This document shows positions 11,356 through 22,952 of a stretch of 64,000 nt of DNA, piece after piece. The notes beneath the pieces were generated by a model. The model had not been told where the DNA came from and ran no database searches. It worked only from the letters and a program-made list of their open reading frames with translations. This DNA comes from Primulina eburnea (lineage: Eukaryota > Streptophyta > Magnoliopsida > Lamiales > Gesneriaceae), in contig NC_133108.1 in NCBI RefSeq assembly GCF_022965805.1, forward strand, positions 44,834,051 through 44,898,050. Direction: 5' to 3'. Numbering within the stretch: the first letter of the stretch is position 1; each line of letters opens with the position of its first letter. Made by a program: the position numbers and the translations under genes.

Positions 11356-12346
11356 GGGGGGTGTATTCAATCTAAACTTTTAATGATTTTTAATGACTTT
11401 TTTTAAAAGGTGGACTTTTGTGGAGTTGATGGATTTTGATTGAATTTTATAGAATCTCATGGAATTGTAAAACATATTTCATAGACTTTTTTAGACTTTT
11501 TTTCAAGATTTTTGTAGATTTTTGTAAACTTTTATAATTGTGATTTATTTTTTTATTAATTTTTATTAAATAATTATTGGACATGTATAACTTATTCAAT
11601 TTTAAATTTTTTTTTATTTATGAAAATGTAAATGAATTTTACTTATTTAAATGATAAATAAATTTAATTTGTGAAAAACGACAAATGAACTATCCAATTT
11701 ATTGAAATCAAAATTTCAATTCTTTATGTCAATTCAACATATTAATGAACAATAGCATAAGAAAGAATAATATGAATGCTGAAGTATTCCAAAGTTTTTT
11801 CAATAATCATAATGATTCAAGAAAAAACACAATTCATCACATGTCATATCATTCATTGTTTTTATGAGATATGAAATACAATAATCATAATGCATTGATT
11901 CAAGAAAAAAACAACAATTCAAGGTTTGTACATGAATAATCATACCTTTGAATAGAAGAAATTTTTTTGGAGAGAGTGAAGAACCCTAGAGATGGCTTGA
12001 GATAGAAGAGAGATAGCGTATTTTTCAAAAAAGAAAGTCCATCAAAATCTTTGGTATAGGTGAAAGAATATTTTAGATTTTCTGTAATTGTACAAAAGGC
12101 TTCAAGGTTTGTACATGAATAATAAAATAAGAATCCTTGAAAATCTATGGATTTTTTGGATACCTCTTGACTTTTGGAGAGTTTTAAAAAGTCAAGTTTG
12201 AATACCACATGACTTTTTAAAACTCTACCAAAATCCATATTGAATACCACTAAACATATATAGAGTCATTAAAAGTTTAGATTGAATACCTCTAGATTTT
12301 AAAATTCCATAAAAGTCATTAAAAGTTTAGATTGAATACACCCCCT
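11356..12346. mobile_element. PIF/Harbinger-like non-autonomous DNA transposon
   Basis: The 991-base element starts GGGGGGTGTATTCAATC and ends with its near-inverse GATTGAATACACCCCC(T). Direct TTA triplets lie at 11353-11355 and 12347-12349. The terminal inverted repeat runs on through TAAACTTTTAATGA, about 35-40 bases. TTA target duplications and G-rich GGGGGTG termini are typical of PIF/Harbinger. Subterminal copies of TTGAATACC recur at about 12194, 12241 and 12282. A direct repeat TCAAGGTTTGTACATGAAT occurs at about 11919 and 12102. No transposase is encoded. The longest open frame inside (11900-12250, minus) is composed of these repeats and is not a gene. Confidence 0.75.
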
Positions 12347-12981
12347 TTAGTTTTAAAGTAAAATCCATGCGTATCTGGCAATAGTAAAAGGTTTGAATGA
12401 TGAGCCAAGTTCGAGCGCTACGTGGAGTGGAATCCCCAAATTTATATTGGATGGATAACATTTGGGATGGTGACTTCTCACGCTGTCTCGGCCCACGAAG
12501 CCCATTCCTGCCAGCCCACATTCACACTACGGCTTTGGACCCACAGTTTTTTTTTTTCCTTTTTACCGTTGTATATTACAAAATTACGTAATTATTTACG
12601 TTGCGTGAAATTTATGATAATAGCGCATTGACGCTACCGTAATTTTTTTATAATTAATTGATTAATTGTAAAAATTAATGAAATTCCAAGTGTAATTTGA
12701 AATGATTATACTTAATGCAGTGATACTATAATTATAAAAAATAATGAAAGATTAAGCTGTAATTTTAAAATGATAGAATAAAAAAAGGAAAACAGATCGT
12801 GTCATCAAGCTTTTATCTTAAAAATATAAATTGTTAAATATATAGAAGAGATGTTTATTCGTGTCTTGTATATTTACGTAGCAGCCAATTTTATACACAG
12901 AGAGCAAAAAAAAAAAACAATTGAAAAAACAAAAACGAGGTGATGTTGATATATAATAACAAGTTGTCTTCATTTAAGAGT

Positions 12982-13140
12982 AATTATCTTGTGAGACGCT
13001 CTCACGAATCTTTATCTGTGATATTCACAATAGAAATTAATACTATTAGCATAAAATGTAATATTTTTTATGGATGACTTAAATAAAAGACATGTCTCAC
13101 AAAATACGACTCGTCAGATCGTCTCACACACGTTTCTATA
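12982..13140. repeat. GTCTCAC dispersed repeat, copy 3
   Basis: The order CTTGTGAGACGCTCTCACGA, ATTCACAATAGAAATTAATA, TTAGCATAAAATGTAATATT, GGATGACTTAAATAAAAGAC, GTCTCACAAAATACGACTCG, GATCGTCTCACA is seen, which is the family layout. Confidence 0.8.
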
Positions 13141-14415
13141 CTTCATTTAATGTTGTTGAATGATTCATTTCATGTATAATTTTGAATTAATGCTCTCCCA
13201 TCAAAGTAATTATTAATCTCCGGTGAAACACACATCCATCATCACTACTCTTAATCAATTCTTGCAACTGAAATATAGAATGGTTCGATGATAGGTGCAC
13301 CCTACCCCACTTGGAATTTTTCAAGTACAATTTTATGGGAGCATGTGAATGAAACCTTTGTTTTCACGGAGTCTCTGCTTTTCATGAAAAAAATAGCGAC
13401 TATGAGGTTCTATACTAAAATTTTTCAAAAAAAATAAAAATTACATAACTAATATCGAAATTTCACGACAAAGATAATCAAAATCACAAATAAGCAAAAC
13501 TTATATGGTCAAAAATACATTTTTTCCTGTTACATGGTTCGATAATAATGTACTAATTTGAAATATGGCATGCTTGTATTTTATTAAATTGCCAAATTGC
13601 TTTGGAATGAGCAGTATCATGAATCTACTGACTTTTCTATGGCCATTCCAATCAACTTTGTAACTAGGATCCAAGTGCAACAATCCAAAAGGGAAAGTGA
13701 AAATTAACTAATATTTAATTAGGGTATGATCCTTCTCAAAACTACAAAAGTAAATAAATATTTTATTTAAAAATTAAACGTGCCTCCCTGCTGACCGTTC
13801 AAATATTAGTATTAGTAAATTGCATTAAGTTTTCGATTTTAAATATATGAAATATCGAATTTGCAATATATTGATTCAAATTTTTCTCTATAGTTCAACT
13901 CTTTAAAAATTTGGATGCAACTGGTTTCCATTAAGTAAAAATTATTTTATGAATCATTTTATAAAATATGATACTCATTTATTTTTCGCTGCATGGAATA
14001 ATATTTTTTGATATAAAATTATATACAAAAGAAATATAATGTTGAGTTGAGCGACGACTGATGTGATTTATGCTAGAATGAAAATTGTGTCCGTCTCCCT
14101 ATTATGTCAAAAAATGTTAGCGTAACACATATGGTTTTTAAAATCATTATGCCACGTAAAATACGTATCACTATTTAATCAATATCATACTTGTTTCATA
14201 TGCATATACACAAAAGATATTATTTTAAAAGAGGCATGACAATTCACAAATCCTATATATGAAAAGACGTTTAATTTAATCATTAGATAATGTAGTTTTT
14301 TTTAATGATAATAATGGCACATGCCACCCAGAGAATCTTTGGAAAGAACCAGATTTAATTTTTTTGTTTAAAAAAAAATGAAAAAGAACCATTGTAATAT
14401 TTGTAAATCCTAAGC

Positions 14416-14592
14416 AAAAATTTGTGTACGACAGTCTCACGGATTATATTTTGTGAGAGAGATTTTTTATTTGGGTCATCCATGAAAAAAATTACTTTTA
14501 ATGTTAAGAATATGATTTTTATTGTGAATATCGGTAGAGTTGACCTGTCTTACATATAAAATTGGTGAGATCATCTCACAAGAGACTCACTC
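14416..14592. repeat. GTCTCAC dispersed repeat, copy 4
   Basis: This copy lies in the opposite orientation: TTTGTGTACGACAGTCTCAC, TTTATTTGGGTCATCCATGA, TTTTATTGTGAATATCGGTA, GAGATCATCTCACAAGAGAC. Confidence 0.8.
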
Positions 14593-15197
14593 TAAATCCT
14601 AATGGTCATATTCAAATTTTAGAAAGATTCGTTGGATCTTAGTGGTTTAAATGTTCGGATAATTAGTGTGTATTATTAGTTTTGGCTTTGATTATAAAAC
14701 TGGCCAACTTATTAAGTTTATCGTGATTGTATTGACTATAGTCTAATAAATTCAAAAAATATATCAAGCTCTTATTTTTTAAAAAAAGATTTAATTAATT
14801 TTCTTTAAAAATCGTAAAGTTTTTTAATTAAAAATTAGCAAATACTTACGGATGTCTTATGTGTTCATAAACATATTATAAGATTAATATGTTTTAAATA
14901 TTCATAAATCGAGTCAAAATTGCTCTTAATTATTGAATTACTTATATATTGTTTTTTTATTACTTATATATTGTGTTTTTTTTAAAATTAAAATAGTTAA
15001 CATGGAAAGAGTTTCAATTTGAATAAAAATAAGAAAATATAGATAAGCTAGAAATTAAATATTATTCTTAGTAGGAGTTGACCACATGGTAGAGAACATG
15101 CCTCGTTTTAATTTTAAACTGAATTCCATATAAAAGGAATTATGGGCTCTAGGAAACACATTCTATTATACCGTAATTGTTTTTTATCCATGACTTG

Positions 15198-15198
<1 letters not shown>

Positions 15199-15269
<71 letters not shown>
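15199..15269. repeat. (TA)n microsatellite
   Basis: About 71 bases of alternating TA with one TTT interruption. The length is likely to vary between individuals. Confidence 0.95.
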
Positions 15270-15275
<6 letters not shown>

Positions 15276-15540
15276 TGATTATACTTAAAATTTACAGATG
15301 AAAACTTCTCCACATGCAGATGGCGAGGGATACATAGCGTTGTGGGAATGTGGATGAATATTAATGGCTTTCCCCTTTTTTATTATTATTCACTGCCCCA
15401 TAAAACGAGGTCGGTAATACCGTTGGAGTTGGCTAAACATGGTCGTCCTTCCATTATTATAAAATTATTAATTTATTTAATCAAGGTGCCGCCCAAAACT
15501 ACTATTTTCAATTACTGCATATTTTAAAATCAAATAAATT

Positions 15541-15582
15541 ATGTGTGTGTGTGTGTGTATATATATATGTATATATATATAT
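15541..15582. repeat. (TG)n(TA)n microsatellite
   Basis: A compound run of TG repeats followed by TA repeats. Confidence 0.9.
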
Positions 15583-16150
15583 TGAAAAATCACCCATATA
15601 TTGCTGTAGGCACATTGAATTTCATGAAAAAAAAGAGTAACATTTGATAAAAATAACTATATCCCAAATCCAAAATGAAAATAATTATATATCTGAAAAT
15701 TTAATTAAAAAAATTCAGTTTAGTCAATTATAAAAACAAATTAAGAAATCATCTTTAGAGTTCTTAACTTAATAAAAAATTTCAAAATCTTTAAAAAATT
15801 AAATTAAACAACAAAACCCCAAAGTTTCCGAAATTAAACGAATTATGTTCATTACATGGTTTTTGGTTCGATGCATGCATACGTTTACCAGATACAACTT
15901 TCCATATTTTCGAGACTCATTATTTCATAAATAATTAATTTATTTCTTTGAAAATTTTCATATGCTTTATTCTGTTTTCGAGAGTATATATATATATAAA
16001 TTAGCACATGGTGAGCACAACAGGTTCGTTAGTTTCGTTAACAGTCCTAATTTAATGTATTTGCCACTATTCGGCTCATTTATTCATAAAACTCAATTAT
16101 TTATTATCTAATCTTGAAATATGCGAACAACCACATGGATTAGCACTTAC

Positions 16151-16154
16151 CTAC

Positions 16155-16211
<57 letters not shown>

Positions 16212-16224
16212 GTATATATATATA
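16151..16224. repeat. (ACAT)n(AT)n microsatellite
   Basis: Four to five ACAT units run into a long AT tract that abuts the MITE starting at 16226. Confidence 0.9.
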
Positions 16225-16225
16225 G

Positions 16226-16384
16226 CCAATTTTGATATCCTGCACACCTATATGAGCACCGATGATGTGTCACTCACCTATTAGATGTGATGAAATATAT
16301 AAAAATTGCGCATCCAATGGTTGAGTGACACCTCATCGGTGCTCACAAAGGTTCGTACGGTAGGTGTGTAGGATATCAAAACTG
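16226..16384. mobile_element. Small MITE with two nested inverted-repeat pairs
   Basis: The outer arms are AATTTTGATATCCTGCACAC and, inverted, GTGTGTAGGATATCAAAACT. An inner pair, GAGCACCGATGATGTGTCAC and GTGACACCTCATCGGTGCTC, is also inverted. The whole can fold into a long hairpin of about 159 bases. It sits at the end of an AT microsatellite, a common target for TA-inserting MITEs. I cannot name the superfamily, because a target duplication cannot be separated from the AT context. Confidence 0.65.
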
Positions 16385-19300
16385 ATAATTATATAGCATG
16401 CACTGTATGTAAGATACACATAATTAATCATAACGATGATATCAAAATAAGATCGAACAAACGAGCAACGATGATCCAAAAATTAAATGACACACTTGAA
16501 ATATTTTAAATAATAAACTAACAAAATCATCATGTTTCGATTATTGTATCATATAAATCATTGCATAGAAACTAATATAATCAACAATTTAAATGTTTGT
16601 TTCGAAATATTGTATTTATTATTTTAATAAATACAATTACAACTCATCACTAGTCAAGATTGATTCTTTGATTATGTCTTGTATTTCTTTTGGTCAGGAA
16701 TCTTGCGGCCTCCAACCTTTTTGGCGTTTTGGAGAAAATCACACGGATTTGACAACTGTTTGCAAAGTAATGGATTTGTTTCTTTTCCATAAATAAATCA
16801 TTTATTCTCGCTTCAAAGATTTCATTACATTTGTTATTAAAACTTAAATACATACATATGTGGCAAAATTATTCATTCTTCGAGTAATGTGACGTATCCA
16901 TATTGACCACAAACAAGGCATTTTAGAAACTAACCCGTAAAAACATTGATATATTATATTCGCTGTTTTCACACATTATCTTACGTTTTAGAATTTTTTA
17001 AATTTTCAAAAGTTGTCATGCGGTTACCACTTTACATGTTGTATCAAGTAAAAATTTTCATTTTTAGAGAGACATGAGTTCAAATCCTCGTAGATGTATA
17101 AAAGTAATGCTATCAAAATTTTGATATTGTACTTCGAAGACTAACCTAAGAAAAAATTCAAAGGATGAAGTGAATCCACAGAAAAGTTAGTAAGATCATA
17201 GAGCTAACTCATTTTACAAATCACGGTCATACGACTCACTATAAAATTGGTAATAGAGTTGAGCTAATTTAGTATTCTTGTAATAGTAACGTAATTCTTT
17301 GGTTCAAGATGAATCTTTCTCAACAATTTGGTATAACTTCTCTTATATATTTAAATCTACGTTAAAACAAATCCTTTTGTTTGTATTGTATGTTACAGAC
17401 TATATATACATATTCAATTTCAAAATAGACAAAGTAATACCCTTCCTCTACAATTTGGAATGGTCCATACCTTAAATTTGATCATGACTAAGACCACAAC
17501 ATGTAAATTAATACACGAGTTTTCCGAAGTAGGTAGGTAACACTAACGACCATCACCAACAATAATTAAATTGAAATTGACTAACTTGGACTTCATACAA
17601 TTGTCACCATTCTTCATTAGCCACCAGTATAACTGTATATAAGACAAAATCCACCATTTATTATTTAGATAAAATCTTTCAACATATTAAAATTAAATTT
17701 TGAGATACGTACTTTGGTTGGTAGTCATGGGATGGATTCAGAATGTACACCCGAGCTGTGCTGTCATACTGATAACAAAATTTTTTTAAAAAAAATTAAT
17801 TAGAATTAAATGAACTTAAGTGATAAGATCCAGAGATGTTCCTGTCATAATAACAGATATATGTTTCTCATAATTTGAGATCGAAGTCTTGCTTTAGTTC
17901 CCGATCCATGTGCTAGCTTAAACATCTTCACAGGGCTCGCCGCACCCAGTGTCAAATATAGAGCTTCGAGTTATTGAGTTTGATATCTATGTAATACCCG
18001 TCTCACAAAATTAATCGTGTGTGTTAATTAGAGTATAATTGAGCCCATTCTTGATTGATATTTGTAGCCACACAATGGCCGCAGATGTACTTCTACGAGT
18101 AAATGAGCTTGGCACAATTTCAAATTTCCAGCTAGAAGGTTGAGATTGACTCCAGACTTAGGGGGACCTTCAATTCAAATGTAGCCCAAGGACCAATACA
18201 GCGGTTGAACTATTAATACTTGAGCTATACTTCAACTTGAGCTCGAATCCATATAAATGAAAAACGAGTGTATTAACTCCATTCTCCCGATCCCACGCGG
18301 ATTAAAAATCGTTGTACAATCCGTGGAGCGGGATCACTTTGACTCTTTTTTAGAAACTTGAACACTTGTATGATGAAATTTATTTATTAGTGTTTGTTTG
18401 TTAACAAAAACAGAATTTGATATGTCAATGACTTGTAGTTCGTCTGACCAATTGACACCAAGACGGGGTCTCTAATCGATACTCAAATATAATATTCCTC
18501 TCCCCAGCTTAAAAAAAAAAAGAATATATATTGAGTTGATGGTTATCAAGGTCATGGAATAGTTCTAGAGAGAGCCCCCATTGCAGGGATTGAAATGATA
18601 AATTATGGAAATTGGACCAAAATTGTATATATTTTTTCAGGGCAATTGGGTCAATGAAATTGGTCCAGTAGGGGTCCTAAACTACGATAATAAATGGTCC
18701 TGAAATGATAATGATGAAGACTTTGGTTGTATTGAAATTCATGTGAATCAGTTGTGTGTTGGCCCATTACACCATTTCTTGCCCATAACTAATTCGGATA
18801 ATCACACTTTAAGTCAATTTGCCATTTAAAAATAGGAGACTTTTTATTTAACAATCAATAAGAATTATATTAGTTTTAACAGAAGAGATAGATTGAATCA
18901 TACAATCTATTAACGGAATAAAAAAAAAGAAAGGAAAAATAATCTTGAATCTATCAAGAAAACTGTAGCAAATTTGGAGTAAATGTTGTATTTATGGAGT
19001 TGAAAGAGATTGAAGGACCGACTCTTAAAATTTGTAGCTTGCACTTGAAATCTCTGAGGGCAATTGAAGGCTCATGCTTACGTAGTTCATCAAAAACTGA
19101 AGAACATTTTTTAATATTTGCATATAAAAATACAAGTTTTTAATTTTATTGTCTATACGTAAAAAGTTGGAACGATCTAAATGAAAAGAAATCTTCATTT
19201 GGTCATATAATTTTCATTTCTTATACTTTTTGTTAAAACCTTTTTTTATCCCATAACTTGGACTCAATTAGGAACGAACGAACATGTTATTACTCTTTTT

Positions 19301-20687
19301 TTTTTTTTTAATAAAATAATTTGGGTCAACTTTCAAAGAAAATGAATTTATGAAGCCATTAGCAGAAGGTACGTGTCCAGTTGTGGACAGTAGCCCAAGT
19401 AACCTATGTTCATTTAAGCAGCCCAGGATGATTCTTATCTCCTCAGTATTTGGGCCTTGTCCAGATGAAATTATATATTCTTCCCTGCCCAAAGACAAAA
19501 AGCTTATTTCAAATTGAGAAATTGATTATTCTAATCTATTTCAAAGTCATCATTTTAAAAATGACTTTCTTTATTACTTGTATTATGTTTTATTTAATTT
19601 AAAAAAAATCTTAAAATACCATTTTTCTATGAAAACACAAGTTCCATTGTTGTGATTCATTTGTTTTATTATCTATTATTTCTCTTTAAGAGTTGATTTA
19701 ACATTTGTTCTGTTTTATTTCATTTATAATATATTAATTTTTTTAATACTACTTACTTATATCAATAAACATATTTTAATAAAATTATGAATTGTTGGTT
19801 TGAATTAGTATATACGAAACCACCATAGTTATACTATTTTAATTACAATTGTTGCTGATATAAAATAATATAAACAAAATCACCAATCACCATGGTTATG
19901 AAACGTGATAATCACATCAATGTGAGTTTACATAAATATAAACAAAAAATCTGATAGTCTCAATTAAATATCTACTTTATTCCATGTTAACATTTTATGA
20001 ACATGCACAACAAACCTTCAAAAGAATAAAATACATAAAAATAATACTCGACAAAGGAATTATCTCAAATTATCGTCAGACTATGTCCAAATGCATGTGA
20101 TTCATAAGATTATTCGTGAAATTACGAAAATCAAATAAAGAGTTTGAGATAAAGAAATTGATGATGAATAGAGTTTAAATGATAGGAGATATTTATGTAA
20201 TTTGATATGATAAAAAACTATTTCGATAAATTAATTTAATTTTCAAATTTGGGCCGAGTTGGACTGAATTTTAACAAAACTGATGCACCGAAAATTAATT
20301 ATATATTCTTCATAAGCATGAACAAAATGCTGATGATCTCAACTTTGGGACGATTTTAACAACTCCACCCTAGCTCAAAACCAAAAAACAAAAAAAAAAA
20401 ACAAATAATTGAAAAACATATGGGGTGAGAATCCTCCTCCTTCACCAATGCCTGATTATACGGTATAGACTACTGTATAATCCTCCTCCTTCGGTGAGAA
20501 TCCTCCTCCTCCACGTTCATATCTATGCATGTTCTGTCGTGAAGATGACCAACTCTATCACTTGGAGCTTTCAATTTTTTTCGATAGAAATAAAACCCCT
20601 TTCTCGATTTATTCAAAAACCATGCAAACTGGCCAAATAAACCAAAAAATGAAGGGAAAAAAAACTTCCTTGCAAACTGCAAAAATC
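16385..20687. other. Gene-free spacer; 3' flank of the zinc-finger gene at its right end
   Basis: I see no coding sequence with a family signature here. At 18296-18334 there is a weak inverted pair, GATCCCACGCGGATT and AATCCGTGGAGCGGGATC. Near 20424-20515 the phrase GTGAGAATCCTCCTCCT occurs twice. The last few hundred bases may include the 3' UTR of the zinc-finger gene. Confidence 0.4.
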
Positions 20688-21221
20688 CTACAAATGAAGA
20701 GACAGATCAAGGTTCTTTTCTTTCTCCCTGTCATCATCGCCAAAGCTCTGCTTAATCTCCATCTTCTCGCATTCCTCTCCAAATCCACTCCACAATCTTT
20801 GGCTCCTCCGCCAACTCGCATAGCTCTGTTCATCAATTCCAGTCTCATACACCTCATTCAAGAATTTCCCGCGGCAAAACACGACATTATTGAATTGGGC
20901 TCCGCCATTTGATCCACATTCCTGGCCCTGAAACTGGCGAAGACTGGCGGCATGCGCGGTGATATAACCGGAAGGGCTGAAAATTCCGATTTGATGATAA
21001 CTTGGAGGAAACATCATCGGCGGCGGCGGTGGGGAGAGTGGATGAAAGGCGCCGTTGAAAGTATTTTCACATACCCTTTTGTTCTTTCTTGCTGAAGTCC
21101 TCTCTTTCTTGTGCGCATTTTGATGGCCGCCCAAAGCTTGCGAACTGTGAAACTTTCTTGAACAGTATAAACAGGGGAAGGGTTTTGTTGCCTCTTCTGC
21201 TTTATTATTTTCACCCTCCAT
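20688..21221 (-). CDS. Single C2H2 zinc-finger repressor with EAR motif
   Basis: This is a predicted nuclear transcription repressor of the plant C1-1i class. The 177-residue protein has one finger, PFPCLYC at residues 15-20 through H33 and H37, with the plant-specific QALGGH helix at 28-33 that contacts DNA. The C-terminus LDLSLHL (171-177) is an EAR-type motif of the kind that recruits TOPLESS corepressors. A Pro run (SPPPPPM) lies in the middle. The start chosen is MEGENNK at 21221. An ATACAG acceptor two bases before it suggests a 5' UTR intron, so the open frame further upstream to 21350 is probably not translated. Relatives include the ZFP and KNUCKLES-like proteins; I cannot assign a specific orthologue. 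Confidence 0.9.
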   Translation of the reverse strand: MEGENNKAEEATKPFPCLYCSRKFHSSQALGGHQNAHKKERTSARKNKRVCENTFNGAFHPLSPPPPPMMFPPSYHQIGIFSPSGYITAHAASLRQFQGQECGSNGGAQFNNVVFCRGKFLNEVYETGIDEQSYASWRRSQRLWSGFGEECEKMEIKQSFGDDDREKEKNLDLSLHL

Positions 21222-21472
21222 TCCTGTATATAAGCAAATAAATATGATAAAGATCAAATAACCAAATAAATGTTCTTGAAATGTAATTTTTTTTACAACA
21301 TGTAAGCTAAAAATGTAAAAAAGGCCGACCTTTGAAATGGTACTGCACAAAGCCTAGCCAGGAAGAAGTAGCAGAGCAAGTACAACTTCTACAGAGTTCA
21401 AAGTTGGATTCTTTTTTCTTTTGGTATGAATATGTAGAACTATGAAAGAGTGTCATTTTCCTATACTCTTCA

Positions 21473-21479
21473 TTTATAA
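21473..21479 (-). promoter_or_regulatory. Candidate TATA box of the zinc-finger gene
   Basis: TATAAAT is read on the minus strand about 250 bases before the ATG. This fits a start site near 21440 if a short 5' UTR intron is removed. Confidence 0.4.
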
Positions 21480-22952
21480 CTGTTGGATTATTAATTATTA
21501 TCTACAAATATACAAGTTAAGTTTATGGAAAAGAGTGCATGGCCAAATGACAGGAGGAGTTGTGAGATGTATGGGCTTGTATGCAGAAAAGATAAGAGTA
21601 AAGATAGGCATTGCAAGTAATGTTCCAATTGGTTTCTTGGATACTGAGTTAAGGACTGATTGGAGAGATGTTAAATTGTTTTTTAGGAGAGATGTTAAAT
21701 GAGTATATTGGGAAATGGGATCATCCATGTATCTGGTTTGACAGTGAGGAACACGGGGGTGTTCGACTTTTGCAGGCAATTTTATGATTTATTTATGTCT
21801 TCATTCAGTCTACAAGACTAGAATTGGTCGAGTTAATGCATTCCTTTCAATTCGATAAACGTGATAATAATGGCGGTCTCGTCATCTTTCTTACTGTTCA
21901 TATTCGGGTTAATCTCATGTCCAGAATGTGTGTTGAGTACTCTATCTTACACAAAGTTTTACATCCAAAAGTTTGCCACATACACGAGCACTTACTGAAT
22001 ATTCATCATGTATTTTTTAAAGTCAATGTTCAATCTTTTTTTTCCTTATATTAGGATGGTAAACTATAGTGGGAAATTCGATATTCATAATTTATCTCAC
22101 GATGTAAAAGATTATTAAACTTGATAATTTTCAGATTTTCAAAATCTAGCTAGAGCTAGAGTATATAGACACGAGCGTGTCAAAAGATGCGAATTACAAG
22201 GATGGATTGCCCCTACCAAGCACTGTAATTCAGTGCAATAAATGGTTATGGGGGGCAAACCCACTGCACATTCATTCACCCCACATTCTACACCGCCAAC
22301 CCCATGACAACTTGCTCACTTTTTATTTGCTGAATCTGCAAGGATGCCAGACGCAACGGCAACATAAACACAGTGGTCCATTTTCCCAAACTTGGCATCT
22401 TATTAGGTTCACAGGTGTCCCAAGATCTAAATAAGAATGAAGAAATCAGAAAGGTTTCGATCTCACATTTGCATGACCAAACTCCGCACCTAGTTTTATA
22501 TTTGGTTTTCGGAAACTAGCAAAAAAAATGTCTTTTGTTTGATGTGTGTAGAGAACTATACACAGAATTTCAGATTTTATGCATAAAGCAGTAAACCTTA
22601 AGTTGTCCAAAGAGGCGAAAAGGGTTTGTAACCATACAAGAAGAAAATTGTTTCTTTTCGATGGTTTTGTGGTTGAAACCGAAAAGATTTGATGAGCAAA
22701 ACAAGATTTTGAACAGAATGACTATGGTCACTGACTTTATTCACACAAAAGAAGTCTGATACTCGGGAATAAAGAACCTTTAGGAAAATGAACACTTGGA
22801 ACCTTAAAAGAGTGTAATCTATTTCGGACTTTGTAGTTAGGAGGAAGTACCATTAACAACAATATATCACTCTCTAGCAATAACGCTTATAATTCCATTT
22901 ACCAATACAGAGCATACACAATGGGAGACGGAAAACCTTGTTGGCTCAAAAT
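21480..22952. other. Spacer; 3' UTR of the sterol glucosyltransferase at its right end
   Basis: No supported gene. GGAGAGATGTTAAAT is present twice near 21662 and 21687. Roughly 22800-22952 is expected to be the 3' UTR of the UGT80 gene. Confidence 0.4.

Larger units (their letters stand above)
12350..15190. other. Gene-free spacer with two dispersed repeats
   Basis: No supported coding sequence. It contains two GTCTCAC repeat copies, listed separately, and many A/T homopolymers. The short frames at 12397-12591 and 13501-13683 have no family signature. Confidence 0.45.

Noticed and set aside
11900..12250. Minus-strand frame of 116 codons
   Set aside because: It lies inside the Harbinger-like element and is built from its internal repeats; it has no transposase motif.
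20529..20912. Plus-strand frame of 127 codons
   Set aside because: It is antisense to the zinc-finger gene and its 3' flank and has no domain.
21222..21350. N-terminal extension of the zinc-finger protein
   Set aside because: The added stretch is hydrophobic, unlike relatives, and an ATACAG acceptor just before MEGENNK points to an intron.
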